Source: Candidatus Stercoripulliclostridium merdigallinarum (GTDB lineage Bacteria; Bacillota; Clostridia; Christensenellales; DTU072). Taken from it: 21,172 nt of DNA. The DNA lies in assembly GCA_018714575.1 (NCBI GenBank), contig DVNF01000138.1, positions 1 to 21,172 of the forward strand, in the 5' to 3' direction. Position 1 is the stretch's first letter. Every line of letters begins with the position of its first letter. A program made the position numbers and the translations under genes. Below are positions 1-8,815 of this stretch, one piece after another. Under the pieces are notes generated by a model. The model made no database searches and was not told the origin of the DNA. It was given only the letters and a program-made list of their open reading frames with translations.

Positions 1-3000
1 GAATATGCCGGTTTGACGGGCGACGAAGCCAATAATTACGTCAACCTCGTCGTGGAAAAAGCGCAGTTGACGGTATCGGCTTATACCGGTGAACTTCCCT
101 CCGCAAAGGTCAACGTGGTCACAAAGGTCTACGGCGCGGAAAATCCCGGACCGTACAATCAATCCACGGCTCCGGACGGTTACAAACTGAACTATTCGGG
201 GTTCGTCAACGGAGATACCGCGGCAGACATGATGGAGGTTGCCGACTTCGAAGCGCCGACCGTGGATTACCTGGGAGCTACCGTAACCACCATGGTCGGA
301 TCGAAAGCCATAACAATTACGGGCGGATCTTCGCTGAACTACGAATTCGTAGCCGATCCCGACCAGTTATTGCAAGTACAACCTGCCGAAGTCAATATCT
401 TCGTATACAATACCGCCGTCGAATTCAACGGTGCTCCGATAGCCGTGGACTATGAGATAAAGGGCATATTGGACGCGGAAGGCAATGCGTTGGACGATTT
501 CGGCTATGACGCGGCAAGAGAGGTCATTTTCTTCTACTATTCCACCGGGAACTTGGGCGACTACACGAACGCTACGCCTATCAGCGCAGGCACATACGGC
601 GTGGGAATCAGGTATCAACCGCAAAATACCGGAAACTATAAGGAAACCACAAAAGTTTACCACGTCAAGCTAAGCAAAGCCGAAGCCGATCTAACGGACT
701 ACGCCGATCTGATGAAAGATCACGTTACCGTTCACGCGGAAAGCACGCGCGAACCCGTATGGGACGTCCACAAGATAACTCCGTACAATTTGGAATTCGG
801 CTATGTCGACGGGACTAATATTCAGGTTTATAACGAAAACGGAATATATATCAACCAGTTGGTGCCGATGCCGATCGGCTTGTCGGTAGATACGCCCACA
901 GGCAGCTATTCCAACGTCGAATTCCGCAATGCGGGCATCGAATCGGCTCCGTGGCAAAATCTGACCGAATACGACGAAAACAACAACCCCTATGCAGTGT
1001 TGCCCGGCGGCACTTGGGACATCAGGTTCGATTATACTTCCTCGAATCCCAACTATGCCGACGCGAAGGGATATGTGCTGGCGGCAAAGATCTTGATCTC
1101 CGCAGATATGGTCGCTTTCGAATACAGACGCGGCAGCTACTATTCCGGAGTGTATAACGGTTCGGCACACAAACTGAACAGAGCCGATTTTACCTTACGC
1201 TTCCCCGGCGGAGTCACAATTGACGGCGACAAGTTCGAGGACGGAATGGAAAAGGACGGAGTCAAGTACGGCAGTTTCTATTACGGATTCTTGCCGGAGG
1301 GCGAGATGCCCGACTTCGGAACGGACGTAGCGGCAAGATTGCAATACCTGTTAGAACAGAACACGCAGGCTATAGACGCAAAGAGCTATACGATCTGGAT
1401 GATCTATATCCCTAACGATATGGAAGCCGCCGAATCCTACAGGAACATATCCAGCGCGGAGGTACAGGACATACCCGTCTTTGAGATTACACCGAAGATG
1501 CTGACGGCAGACGATTTCACTTTTGCCGGCATAAGCTGGACCTATGACGCGACGCCGCACACTTTGACTTACGGCGAAGACATATTCATAAAATCCGACG
1601 TCCTTGTCGGTGCCGAAGCCGAATCGGGACAACTGCCCGGCAACGTCAGAATAATGTTCAGAAAAGACGGCGTCGAGTATGCCTCGATAATAAACCAGGG
1701 TCAATACGATATTATCCTGGAATATACTTCGGGCGCCAACAACAACTATGCGATGACTGCCGGTTCAAACGTCATGACGGGTCTGTGCACGGTAGCAAGG
1801 CGCGAAGCGGAAATCGTTTATACCGGTACGACGGTGCTCAGATACGAATATAACGGCTCCGAAAGGGGCATCGTCGCCAACCTTACGGGGATCAACGGAG
1901 TTATGCCTCAGGGCAATCTGGTATACGTTTACCGCGACATATACGGCAATCCGATAATCGGCGTTCCCGTAAACGTAGGCACTTATACCGTAGAAATAAA
2001 CTATCAGCCCACCGGCTCCGGCGACAACTTTACCGAACGCAGCAGCGTTTATAATCCGGGCGTAACAATTACGATAACTGCGGCAACGCCCTCGATAATG
2101 ATATATCCGATATCCCTCAGCTACGAAGAAGCCATGGCAGCCGCCGCCAATAACGGCGCGGACCTGTATTCCAGGATGTTCAGGATAATGTTGGCAGGCA
2201 ACGACACCGTGGCGGATTCGGGCAAAGTTTCCGTTTCTTACGGTACGACCACCGCTACCGGAATATCTTGGTCGGAAACCTTCCCGTTCGAGCAGGGACC
2301 CGGATCCTATGTCGTCAGAGTGACGTTTACTTCCTTAGGCAGTAACTATCAAAACAACGTCCAAACCTTGACGGGCGCATTGACCGTCAGGTTGCCTTCG
2401 CCCGATCTGGATCTGGCCCACGAAAGCCATACCTTTACGGGCGAACCCATATCGATAACCGCCGCGAACATAGTCGTTTCGTTGGAAACGGCAACAGGCA
2501 CGGTCATCTATTATCCCGTAGGCACTCCGGGCGTAGACAACTTCTATTACGGCATGATCAACGTAGAATACAGGGCGTCCGACAGCACCGGCAGCTGGAC
2601 GGGAGCTCCCGTCAATGCGGGGACGTACGACGTCAGGTTGACCTATACGCCGTCCGGCAGCGATACGATGTTCTCCTACGGAGCTACGGTCATCGAGGAA
2701 GTCCTGACGATAGACCCCGTGGAGATCAGAGTCGTTCCCGTATTCGGACAGGGCAAAGTTTACGACGGTACGTTTGTAGATCAATCGCCAATCGCTTACA
2801 TGTATTCCTACGTTGTGAACGGCGTGTTGTACTTTGAATACGCCGCGGTCGAGGACGTCGCTACGGGCTATTATTACGATATTTCGAAGGGCGAATATAC
2901 TTCGGGCAATTCGGTTTACACGGTATACGGCGGACTGTTGCACGAGGCGGACGGCAAATTGTTCGCAGAACAATGGCGCGACTACGAGCTCAGTCCGATA

Positions 3001-5214
3001 ACCTATGAAAAGGCTATTTGCGTGATCGACGGCGTTACCTGCACTTTGGATCTGTCCGACAGGGAAGGTATCGTCGACATAGAGATCGACGGAACTCTGT
3101 ACAGGGCGGATTTGGACAGAATGATAATATATCCTGCCGTTTCCGAAGGTACAAGGTATTCCGTTTCCGGCGGAGTGTTCCTGAGTTATACTGCTCCCGA
3201 CGGCGGCGTTTACGTGACGAAAGTCGATACCGACAGCGCGAACTACGTTTATAACGCGGCAACGGATACGGCTTCTTATACCTTTGTGCGCGAAGACGGC
3301 GTGCGTGTCAGCGCGACTTTGGATTTCGGTCGCGGTATTGCCGACGACTTCCGCGGCAGAGTTTATTCGATAATCGAAAATGCGGCGGCGGTGGAAACGG
3401 CGGAAGCTACGATATATATCGACTTTGCGAAACTGACCGATATTTCATCGGACGGCGCGTCCGCTGTGTATACCGATATATACGGTAACAAGTACCTGAT
3501 CCTTATCGAAGAAAACTTGGTACTGACCGCTTGGTCCGTGACCGTTACCGAAATTTCATTGAACGGAGCGATAATAGACGTCACAGCCCTTGAAAACGGA
3601 ACGTTCAACGGCGAGTATCTGTACGACGCGGGCGATAACGAATTTATTATCGATATTAATAATAAGGTCGCAAAGCAGGTATTGTATTATACCGTTAACC
3701 GTGAAGCGGACGGCGGATATACTTTCGATTATAACGGCGCCGAGGTTGCGTTCCATATCGACGACGCCGCGGTGATTGCAGAAAATTATTATTCGATAGA
3801 AAGCGCCGGAACCGTGTTCTATATCGATCTTGACCAAATGACGGCAAGAAGCGTGGAAAACAGAAGCTACTTCGATCTGTCTTCCGCCGAAAACGGAATC
3901 GCCTACGAAGATTTCCTGTACGTATTGTACGACGATAACGGCAACGCCGTTTCAAAGGCTCCGTTATTCGGTCACACATTGGATATCGTCAATCCGACTA
4001 TTGCCGGAGTCGGTCTGACCGGCACGGTACACGTCAACGGAGCGTTGAACAACGGCTATTATCAAATCGACAGTTCGATAACTTCGCCCGGATCCAACTA
4101 TACGATATTGGATATGATCCCCGAAGTATATTATCATATCGCTAAAAAGGCGGTCACGATCGAATATACCGCTCCGGAAGATCTGGTCTATGACGGCAAC
4201 AACAAACTTGTCGGCTACGACATAGACGGCGTAGTAGAGGGCGAATCGGTAAATATCGGACTGACCTACGAAGGCGACAACGTCAACGTGACCGAGGACG
4301 GGTTCAAAGTCAATGCCGTTTTGACGGGCGGCAACGGCAACTACTACCTGGTGGGCGGCGAAAGCGATACTTATTATATAGAGCTTGCCGATATGAACGA
4401 ACCCGTTTGGGCGGTAACGACGACGGTAGTTTACGACGGACTGATGCACACCGTGGAAATTTCCTATGACGACGGAGCTACGTTGACGTACCTTACGGAC
4501 AGCAGATTCGTAGAACCCGGAACATATTCCATTTCTGTAGAAATCACAAAGCCGAACTTCCACACGTTGTATTCGTCGGTCATGCTGACGATCAAAAAAG
4601 CGACGTTCAACGTCGTCCCCGACGCCTTTAACGGCAAATTGGTATACGGCGATTCGTTGCCGGAATTGACTGCCAATACCGCCGGTATCGACGGTACCCA
4701 AATGGGTAACGTCGTGTTGGATCCCGGTCAGCAACTGATCCCCGGAACCCATGACTATACCTGGTCGTTCCTGCCGTACGATCCCGTCGCGTTCTATTCG
4801 CGCTATGACGGCGTGAACGGCGGCGACATTCGCGGAGTAATTCAGCTGTTTGTCGAGAAAGCGCAGGCGGAAATCGAGATATTTACCCAGCTGGAACAGA
4901 CCGAAACCAACCCGCTGGCTATTATCGGAGCCGTTAACGGCAATTCGCTGAACGAAGTGGAAGGCGTTACTATCGAGTATATGGACGGAGCAGGCAACCG
5001 CTTTGCTTCGATGCCGACCGCGGCAGGTAACTATACCGTCATAGTCACCTACGAAGGCGACGAACTGTATGCCGAAACCGTAAAAGAGTTCGTAATTACG
5101 ATAAAGGAAGAAAGCAACTTCGAATGGATGTACTATGTAGGCGGCGCGATTGCCGGTTTGGGCATAGCCTCGCTGATATTCTTCCTGATGAAGCGCGGTA
5201 AAAAGCACGAATAA
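1..5214 (+). CDS. Giant MBG/Ig-repeat surface protein, C-terminally membrane-anchored (5' partial)
   Basis: The reading frame is open from base 1, so the N-terminus lies upstream; at least 1737 residues are present. The protein is a chain of beta-rich modules typical of MBG-type bacterial Ig-like domains. Each module opens with a Y-[DN]-G-like motif, seen near bases 1150, 1545, 1845, 2760, 4185 and 4425, and closes with a V-x-A-G-T-Y-x-V-x-[IV]-x-Y strand. About bases 3020-3960 look different: shorter units with a recurring hydrophobic-I-D-[LFI] strand, as in FYIDLDQMTA and IYIDFAKLTD. The last ~30 residues form one transmembrane helix followed by KRGKKHE, so the protein is probably anchored by a C-terminal helix with the bulk outside. 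I see no LPXTG motif. A role in adhesion or as a surface stalk is inferred from the architecture; no catalytic motif is visible. The stop is TAA at 5212-5214. Confidence 0.8.
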   Translation, partial: EYAGLTGDEANNYVNLVVEKAQLTVSAYTGELPSAKVNVVTKVYGAENPGPYNQSTAPDGYKLNYSGFVNGDTAADMMEVADFEAPTVDYLGATVTTMVGSKAITITGGSSLNYEFVADPDQLLQVQPAEVNIFVYNTAVEFNGAPIAVDYEIKGILDAEGNALDDFGYDAAREVIFFYYSTGNLGDYTNATPISAGTYGVGIRYQPQNTGNYKETTKVYHVKLSKAEADLTDYADLMKDHVTVHAESTREPVWDVHKITPYNLEFGYVDGTNIQVYNENGIYINQLVPMPIGLSVDTPTGSYSNVEFRNAGIESAPWQNLTEYDENNNPYAVLPGGTWDIRFDYTSSNPNYADAKGYVLAAKILISADMVAFEYRRGSYYSGVYNGSAHKLNRADFTLRFPGGVTIDGDKFEDGMEKDGVKYGSFYYGFLPEGEMPDFGTDVAARLQYLLEQNTQAIDAKSYTIWMIYIPNDMEAAESYRNISSAEVQDIPVFEITPKMLTADDFTFAGISWTYDATPHTLTYGEDIFIKSDVLVGAEAESGQLPGNVRIMFRKDGVEYASIINQGQYDIILEYTSGANNNYAMTAGSNVMTGLCTVARREAEIVYTGTTVLRYEYNGSERGIVANLTGINGVMPQGNLVYVYRDIYGNPIIGVPVNVGTYTVEINYQPTGSGDNFTERSSVYNPGVTITITAATPSIMIYPISLSYEEAMAAAANNGADLYSRMFRIMLAGNDTVADSGKVSVSYGTTTATGISWSETFPFEQGPGSYVVRVTFTSLGSNYQNNVQTLTGALTVRLPSPDLDLAHESHTFTGEPISITAANIVVSLETATGTVIYYPVGTPGVDNFYYGMINVEYRASDSTGSWTGAPVNAGTYDVRLTYTPSGSDTMFSYGATVIEEVLTIDPVEIRVVPVFGQGKVYDGTFVDQSPIAYMYSYVVNGVLYFEYAAVEDVATGYYYDISKGEYTSGNSVYTVYGGLLHEADGKLFAEQWRDYELSPITYEKAICVIDGVTCTLDLSDREGIVDIEIDGTLYRADLDRMIIYPAVSEGTRYSVSGGVFLSYTAPDGGVYVTKVDTDSANYVYNAATDTASYTFVREDGVRVSATLDFGRGIADDFRGRVYSIIENAAAVETAEATIYIDFAKLTDISSDGASAVYTDIYGNKYLILIEENLVLTAWSVTVTEISLNGAIIDVTALENGTFNGEYLYDAGDNEFIIDINNKVAKQVLYYTVNREADGGYTFDYNGAEVAFHIDDAAVIAENYYSIESAGTVFYIDLDQMTARSVENRSYFDLSSAENGIAYEDFLYVLYDDNGNAVSKAPLFGHTLDIVNPTIAGVGLTGTVHVNGALNNGYYQIDSSITSPGSNYTILDMIPEVYYHIAKKAVTIEYTAPEDLVYDGNNKLVGYDIDGVVEGESVNIGLTYEGDNVNVTEDGFKVNAVLTGGNGNYYLVGGESDTYYIELADMNEPVWAVTTTVVYDGLMHTVEISYDDGATLTYLTDSRFVEPGTYSISVEITKPNFHTLYSSVMLTIKKATFNVVPDAFNGKLVYGDSLPELTANTAGIDGTQMGNVVLDPGQQLIPGTHDYTWSFLPYDPVAFYSRYDGVNGGDIRGVIQLFVEKAQAEIEIFTQLEQTETNPLAIIGAVNGNSLNEVEGVTIEYMDGAGNRFASMPTAAGNYTVIVTYEGDELYAETVKEFVITIKEESNFEWMYYVGGAIAGLGIASLIFFLMKRGKKHE

Positions 5215-5282
5215 CGGGTCTGACCCGAATCGCAATTAACCGGGCGGTCGCCGTAGCCGAAAATGAAATACCGGCGGCCGCC
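5215..5282 (+). other. Two GC-rich hairpins after the surface-protein gene
   Basis: CGGGTC/GACCCG (5215-5220 and 5222-5227) starts directly after the stop codon. GGCGGTCGCCG (5243-5253) pairs with CGGCGGCCGCC (5272-5282) over 11 bp with one G-U pair and an 18-base loop. Neither is followed by a T-run, so they are not classical intrinsic terminators. They could protect the 3' end or aid termination. Confidence 0.45.
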
Positions 5283-5310
5283 GTGCGTATAATAAACGCG
5301 GAGTGACGAC

Positions 5311-6069
5311 ATGATAAACGTAGGGGCGCAGCTGTTCACTTTCAGAAAGGTTTTAAAGAACGTCAGTGATCTGAGGGACGTCTTTAAATTACTTCAAGAG
5401 GAGGGCGGGGGCTCGGCACAACTCAGCGGCTTAAAGTTTCAACACGACGCCGCCGAATGCCGCGCCCTCGCCATGGATTACGGCATAGTCCTGCCGTTAA
5501 CGCACACCCCGTGGGACAGGATCTTGCACGACACCGACCGAGTGATAGACGATCACCTCGCTTTGGGCGCAGTCATGGTAGGGCTTGGGATGATGCCCGC
5601 GGCTTACCGCAGCGAGGACGGGTTGAAACGCTTTTCGGACGAGGTCAATGCCGTTTCCGAGAAATTAAATTCCGCAGGATTGCTGTTCGGGTACCATAAC
5701 CACGCCGCAGAGTTTACCAAAGTGCTGTCTTCCGGCAAACGCACGTTTGATTTTTTAAAGGAAGAATGCCCCGGGATCCACTTTATTTTCGATACCTTCT
5801 GGTGCTATTTCGGCGGATACGACCCGGTCGAGGAAATCAAATCCCTGTCGGGCAGGGTGCGCTGTATACATTTAAAAGACGGTAAAAAGTTTTGGAAAAT
5901 TCCGAAGATCACGGCATTAGGTCGCGGGAAGTTGGACTTCGGCGCGATAATGACTGCGGCAGAGGCGGCAGGCACCGAGTATGCCTTTATCGAGCACGAT
6001 TTTGCCTCGGATCCCGCAAAGGTCACCGTAGATTCGATAAGGTATTTACATACCGTATATAATTTTTAA
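5311..6069 (+). CDS. Sugar phosphate isomerase/epimerase-like TIM-barrel protein
   Basis: This 252-residue protein has the layout of the AP-endonuclease-2-like xylose isomerase TIM-barrel family. It starts with the first strand INVGAQLFT, and has GYHNHAAEF in the middle, then IFDTFWCYFGGYDP, CIHLKDGKK, ALGRGKLDF and a late YAFIEHDF. The His, Asp and Glu residues in these motifs are the usual divalent-metal and acid/base positions, so isomerisation, epimerisation or dehydration of a sugar or polyol is likely. The substrate cannot be read from sequence. The ATG at 5311 has GGAG (5300-5303) 7 bases upstream. A TATAAT at 5288-5293 could be a -10 element but has no good -35. A VOC-fold gene follows after 50 bases and is probably co-transcribed. 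Confidence 0.82.
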   Translation: MINVGAQLFTFRKVLKNVSDLRDVFKLLQEEGGGSAQLSGLKFQHDAAECRALAMDYGIVLPLTHTPWDRILHDTDRVIDDHLALGAVMVGLGMMPAAYRSEDGLKRFSDEVNAVSEKLNSAGLLFGYHNHAAEFTKVLSSGKRTFDFLKEECPGIHFIFDTFWCYFGGYDPVEEIKSLSGRVRCIHLKDGKKFWKIPKITALGRGKLDFGAIMTAAEAAGTEYAFIEHDFASDPAKVTVDSIRYLHTVYNF

Positions 6070-6119
6070 AATATAAAACTATATACCGATGATACAATGA
6101 TCGGTTCGTCGGAGGGATT

Positions 6120-6641
6120 GTGAAATTAGGTAAAATAGGGCACGTAGGCATAGTCGTAAAGGACATGGAGGAGGCAAAAGCGCGCTATTCTGCGCTGACG
6201 GGCATAGATACTTGGTACGAATTGGTATACGACGCGCCGCCGGAAATTTATTATAAAGGCGAACGCCGCCTTTCGGACGTCAGATTGTTGTTGGGCGGTA
6301 AAGGTCATACCGCCGTCGAATTGATTTGTTCGACGGGCGACGACAATATCTATACCGAATTTTTGCGCCGCCACGGCGAAATGATCCACCACATGGAATA
6401 TAACGTAAAAAACCTGGACGAGGAGTTGCGCCGGGCGGAAAGCCTGGGGTTGACGGTCTTTCAACGCGCTTCGTTCGTCAGCGCCGGGACGACCGTCAGA
6501 TACGCCTATGTAGGAAAATCGGAGGACGACGCTCTGTTCGAATTGATAGAGGCGACTCTGCCTATGGGGATCAAAAAAGGCGACGTGCCGTTAGAACTAC
6601 AGCTTGGCGCATTGACAGGAACATATAAAAAGGTAAAATAA
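6120..6641 (+). CDS. VOC (glyoxalase/methylmalonyl-CoA epimerase-like) protein
   Basis: This 173-residue protein has two beta-alpha-beta-beta-beta modules of the vicinal oxygen chelate fold: GHVGIVVKD at the N-terminus and HHMEYNVKNLDEEL from residue 90. Likely metal ligands are H8, E67, H90 or H91, and E141, in the usual His-Glu-His-Glu order. The pattern resembles methylmalonyl-CoA epimerase and glyoxalase I, but the substrate is uncertain. The start is GTG at 6120, preceded by GGAGGG (6111-6116). The spacing is short, but no other in-frame start fits better. It lies 50 bases after the isomerase gene on the same strand and probably shares its transcript, which suggests a joint role in small carbohydrate or acyl metabolism. 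Confidence 0.8.
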   Translation: MKLGKIGHVGIVVKDMEEAKARYSALTGIDTWYELVYDAPPEIYYKGERRLSDVRLLLGGKGHTAVELICSTGDDNIYTEFLRRHGEMIHHMEYNVKNLDEELRRAESLGLTVFQRASFVSAGTTVRYAYVGKSEDDALFELIEATLPMGIKKGDVPLELQLGALTGTYKKVK

Positions 6642-6762
6642 CGATTAATTCGTTTTAATCGCTTTAAATCGATTCAGATCGGTGAAATTACGCTTTTATC
6701 CGTCGTTTTGATGCGACGGTGAATAAGGACGGGAAACAGATCAAAAATTTTTTAAAAAAACT

Positions 6763-6790
6763 TGTAACCTTTTCGTGGTCGGAGAGTCTT
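6763..6790 (+). promoter_or_regulatory. ECF-type promoter of the PepSY/sigma operon
   Basis: TGTAACC (6763-6769) matches the AAC-centred -35 motif used by ECF sigma factors. It is followed by a T-rich start to the spacer and AGTCTT (6785-6790), a GTC-type -10. The distance from TAACC to GTC is 16 bases. An ECF sigma gene lies in the operon downstream, so autoregulation is the simple reading. The element lies inside the longer open frame that could start at 6719, which argues against that start. Confidence 0.6.
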
Positions 6791-6841
6791 ATTAGTGAAA
6801 AGGGAAAGATCGATCCGAAAAACGAAAAGGAGAATATAAAG

Positions 6842-7678
6842 ATGAAAAAATTAGTTATAGTATTGATAGCAGTAATACTTGCCGCAGGTATCACTGTAGG
6901 AGTGTTGGCGGGAACGGGAGTCATCTATGTCGCAAAGGCAGGTGAAATAGACCGTGACGGAGCCAGGGACGCGGCATTGCAAAACGCCAATGTTGCATTG
7001 GAACAGGTTTACGATCTGGACGTTGACCGTGAAAGGCGCGGCGGCGAAATATTCTACGAGGTAGAATTCAAAATCGAGGGAGTCGAACATCATTACACGC
7101 TGAACGTGAAAGGCGAAGTGTTGGCTCACCGCACCGAAGTCGACGACGATTATAACGGCTGGCAGGGCGACCAGGGCAGCCAAAACGGCAACCAGAACGG
7201 TCAAAACGGTCAGAACGGTAACGCCGGACAACAGAACTATATCGGAACGGCGGCAGCCAAAGAAATAGCTTTGACGGCGGCAGGACTGACTGCGGAAGGC
7301 ACTTACGATTGGGATTTCGAAGTCGAACGCGGCGGCGGTACTCAATACTACGAAGTCGAGTTCAAAGCGGCGTCGGGTTACGAATACGAAGTGCGCGTGA
7401 ACGCCTTTACCGGCGAAGTGATCTGGAGTAACGTTCCCGCCGCGGGACTGATCTCCCCCGAAGTCGCACGCGAAACGGCATTGACCCATGCGGCTACCGC
7501 ATATGCGGACTTTGCGGGAAAGACTCCTAATTCCGTTGACGTCGAACTGAGCTATTATCAGGGAACGCAAGCCTACGAAGTCGAATTCGAATGCCGCGAG
7601 TTGCGTATGGAATACAAATATTATATCGACGCGGCGAACGGAACCGTCTTAGATAATTACCCCGAATACGACGATTAA
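6842..7678 (+). CDS. Membrane-anchored triple-PepSY domain protein
   Basis: 278 residues from ATG 6842, which has AAGGAG (6827-6832) 9 bases upstream. An upstream in-frame start at 6719 would put the promoter inside the gene and is rejected. Residues 3-30 are a signal anchor or uncleaved signal peptide. Three PepSY-like modules follow at about 35-100, 135-197 and 203-274. Each has an A-x-x-x-A-L helix followed by Y-[YE]-V-E-F and a final strand ending in D/N-A-x-x-G-x-V. Modules 1 and 2 are joined by a flexible Gly/Asn/Gln linker (residues 107-132). PepSY domains are known from protease propeptides and small extracytoplasmic proteins, where they bind or inhibit. The gene leads an operon with a sigma factor (5-base gap) and a PepSY-bearing anti-sigma candidate, so a sensory or ligand role outside the membrane is inferred. 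Confidence 0.78.
   Translation: MKKLVIVLIAVILAAGITVGVLAGTGVIYVAKAGEIDRDGARDAALQNANVALEQVYDLDVDRERRGGEIFYEVEFKIEGVEHHYTLNVKGEVLAHRTEVDDDYNGWQGDQGSQNGNQNGQNGQNGNAGQQNYIGTAAAKEIALTAAGLTAEGTYDWDFEVERGGGTQYYEVEFKAASGYEYEVRVNAFTGEVIWSNVPAAGLISPEVARETALTHAATAYADFAGKTPNSVDVELSYYQGTQAYEVEFECRELRMEYKYYIDAANGTVLDNYPEYDD
7181..7219 (+). repeat. 9-bp in-frame tandem repeat encoding an N-G-Q linker
   Basis: Near-identical copies of CAAAACGGT (variants CAAAACGGC and CAGAACGGT) encode the repeating Gln-Asn-Gly linker between the first two PepSY modules. The unit is a multiple of three, so copy-number change would alter linker length without breaking the frame. Confidence 0.7.
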
Positions 7679-7683
7679 ACATT

Positions 7684-8193
7684 ATGCGACAGGATGCAAT
7701 AGAGGAATTATATAAACTGTATTATAACGACGCTCTCCTCTATTCGCTGTCGATCTCGGGCGACAAACAAACGGCAGAAGACGTAGTCCACAGCGCCTTT
7801 TATAAGGCGCTGCTGACTGCGGACGGAGTCATCGACAACTTTAAAGCGTGGCTGATAAGAGTGTGCAGAAACGAACTGTACACAAAGCTGAAAAAGGGAA
7901 AGCGGCAACAGTCTTTGGATACCGAACAAACCGCACAAAGCGCCGCATTGACCGACGAAGCCGAAAGCGCGATAGAAAGCATCATACGCCGCGAAGAATA
8001 CCGCGCCTTGCACCGCGCGATGGCATTGATGAAAACGGAGGAGAGGGAATATCTGACCTTGTTCTATTTCGAGGAACTGACGATCGCGGAAATCGCAGAC
8101 GTCATGCAAAAGTCAACTACGGCTACAAAAGTGGCTTTGTACAGGGCAAGGGAGAACCTGAAAAAGATATTCTCTGCAATATATAATAAGTAA
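7684..8193 (+). CDS. RNA polymerase ECF-type sigma factor
   Basis: 169 residues with the two-domain ECF layout. Sigma-2 spans about residues 6-75, including AEDVVHSAFYKAL and FKAWLIRVCRNELY. Sigma-4 spans about 105-160, with the helix-turn-helix LTIAEIADVMQKSTTATKVALYRAR. There is no region 1 or 3. It directs polymerase to a small regulon, probably including its own operon through the promoter at 6763-6790. The ATG lies 5 bases after the stop of the PepSY gene and has no clear Shine-Dalgarno sequence, so translation is probably coupled. A membrane protein with an anti-sigma-like N-terminus follows after 25 bases. The exact ECF group cannot be assigned from here. Confidence 0.9.
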   Translation: MRQDAIEELYKLYYNDALLYSLSISGDKQTAEDVVHSAFYKALLTADGVIDNFKAWLIRVCRNELYTKLKKGKRQQSLDTEQTAQSAALTDEAESAIESIIRREEYRALHRAMALMKTEEREYLTLFYFEELTIAEIADVMQKSTTATKVALYRARENLKKIFSAIYNK

Positions 8194-8218
8194 CGACATA
8201 AAAAAAGGAGTGATATAA

Positions 8219-8776
8219 ATGAGATTTGACGAAGCCTACGAAAAGGTGTTGAACGGTACCGCTACGGAAGAAGAAAGGGAGTACGTCCGCGAACAGGTAA
8301 GGAAAGCCGAACAGATCGACAATATTCTGAGAAGCGAAGAAAGGGCGCCCGTAACTGCCGCAGTAGATACCGAAACCGTGAAAAAAGCGCGTAAACAAGT
8401 GACAATGAAAGGCGCCGCGATGATTGTTATGATAGTCATGCTGTGCCTGATAGTCGTAGCCGGCGCCGTATGCGGAGGAGTTTTCGGAACCGCCGTAAGT
8501 TCTGCGAAAAAAGCCGAACTGATTTCTTCGGAAGAGGCAAGGACCATTGCCGAAGCCGCCGCCGTAAACCGCGTAGCGGAAAGGGAAGACGGAACATTGA
8601 CTCCGCACATTGTGGACATGGACAAGGAATTGGAGATCGCTCCGAAACTCACCGATTCCGTTTACGTCTATACTTTCGATTTTCGGATCATGGCGGACAG
8701 ATGGCTGTATGAAGTAGAAGTCGAAGTCAACGCAAAGACAGGTTACGCGTTCATATCCGATTTCGACCGCGAATAA
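8219..8776 (+). CDS. Probable transmembrane anti-sigma factor with PepSY-like outer domain
   Basis: 185 residues. Residues 1-60 are a charged, helical cytoplasmic segment beginning FDEAYEKVLNGTATEEE, the style of short anti-sigma regions in Firmicutes ECF operons; no zinc-binding His/Cys set is present. Residues about 64-88 form one transmembrane helix rich in Met, Ile and Val. Residues about 100-185 form an extracytoplasmic domain with the ISSEEARTIAE helix and a YEVEVEVNAKTGYA strand pair, closely like the PepSY modules of the operon's first gene. The start is supported by GGAG (8207-8210), 8 bases before the ATG. The gene is last in the operon and is followed by a strong terminator. Anti-sigma function is inferred from position and topology. 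Confidence 0.7.
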   Translation: MRFDEAYEKVLNGTATEEEREYVREQVRKAEQIDNILRSEERAPVTAAVDTETVKKARKQVTMKGAAMIVMIVMLCLIVVAGAVCGGVFGTAVSSAKKAELISSEEARTIAEAAAVNRVAEREDGTLTPHIVDMDKELEIAPKLTDSVYVYTFDFRIMADRWLYEVEVEVNAKTGYAFISDFDRE

Positions 8777-8815
8777 CAGGAATTAAAGAATGGGAAATAA
8801 AAAGACGATTATCGT

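Noticed and set aside
3964..5235. A 423-codon open frame on the minus strand opposite the surface-protein gene.
   Set aside because: It is antisense to a continuous repeat-rich coding frame; the translation shows no motif and mirrors the repeats.
6642..6720. Short inverted repeats CGATTAA/TTAATCG and CCGTCG/CGACGG between the VOC gene and the ECF promoter.
   Set aside because: The stems are weak and lack a T-run, so a terminator call is not justified.
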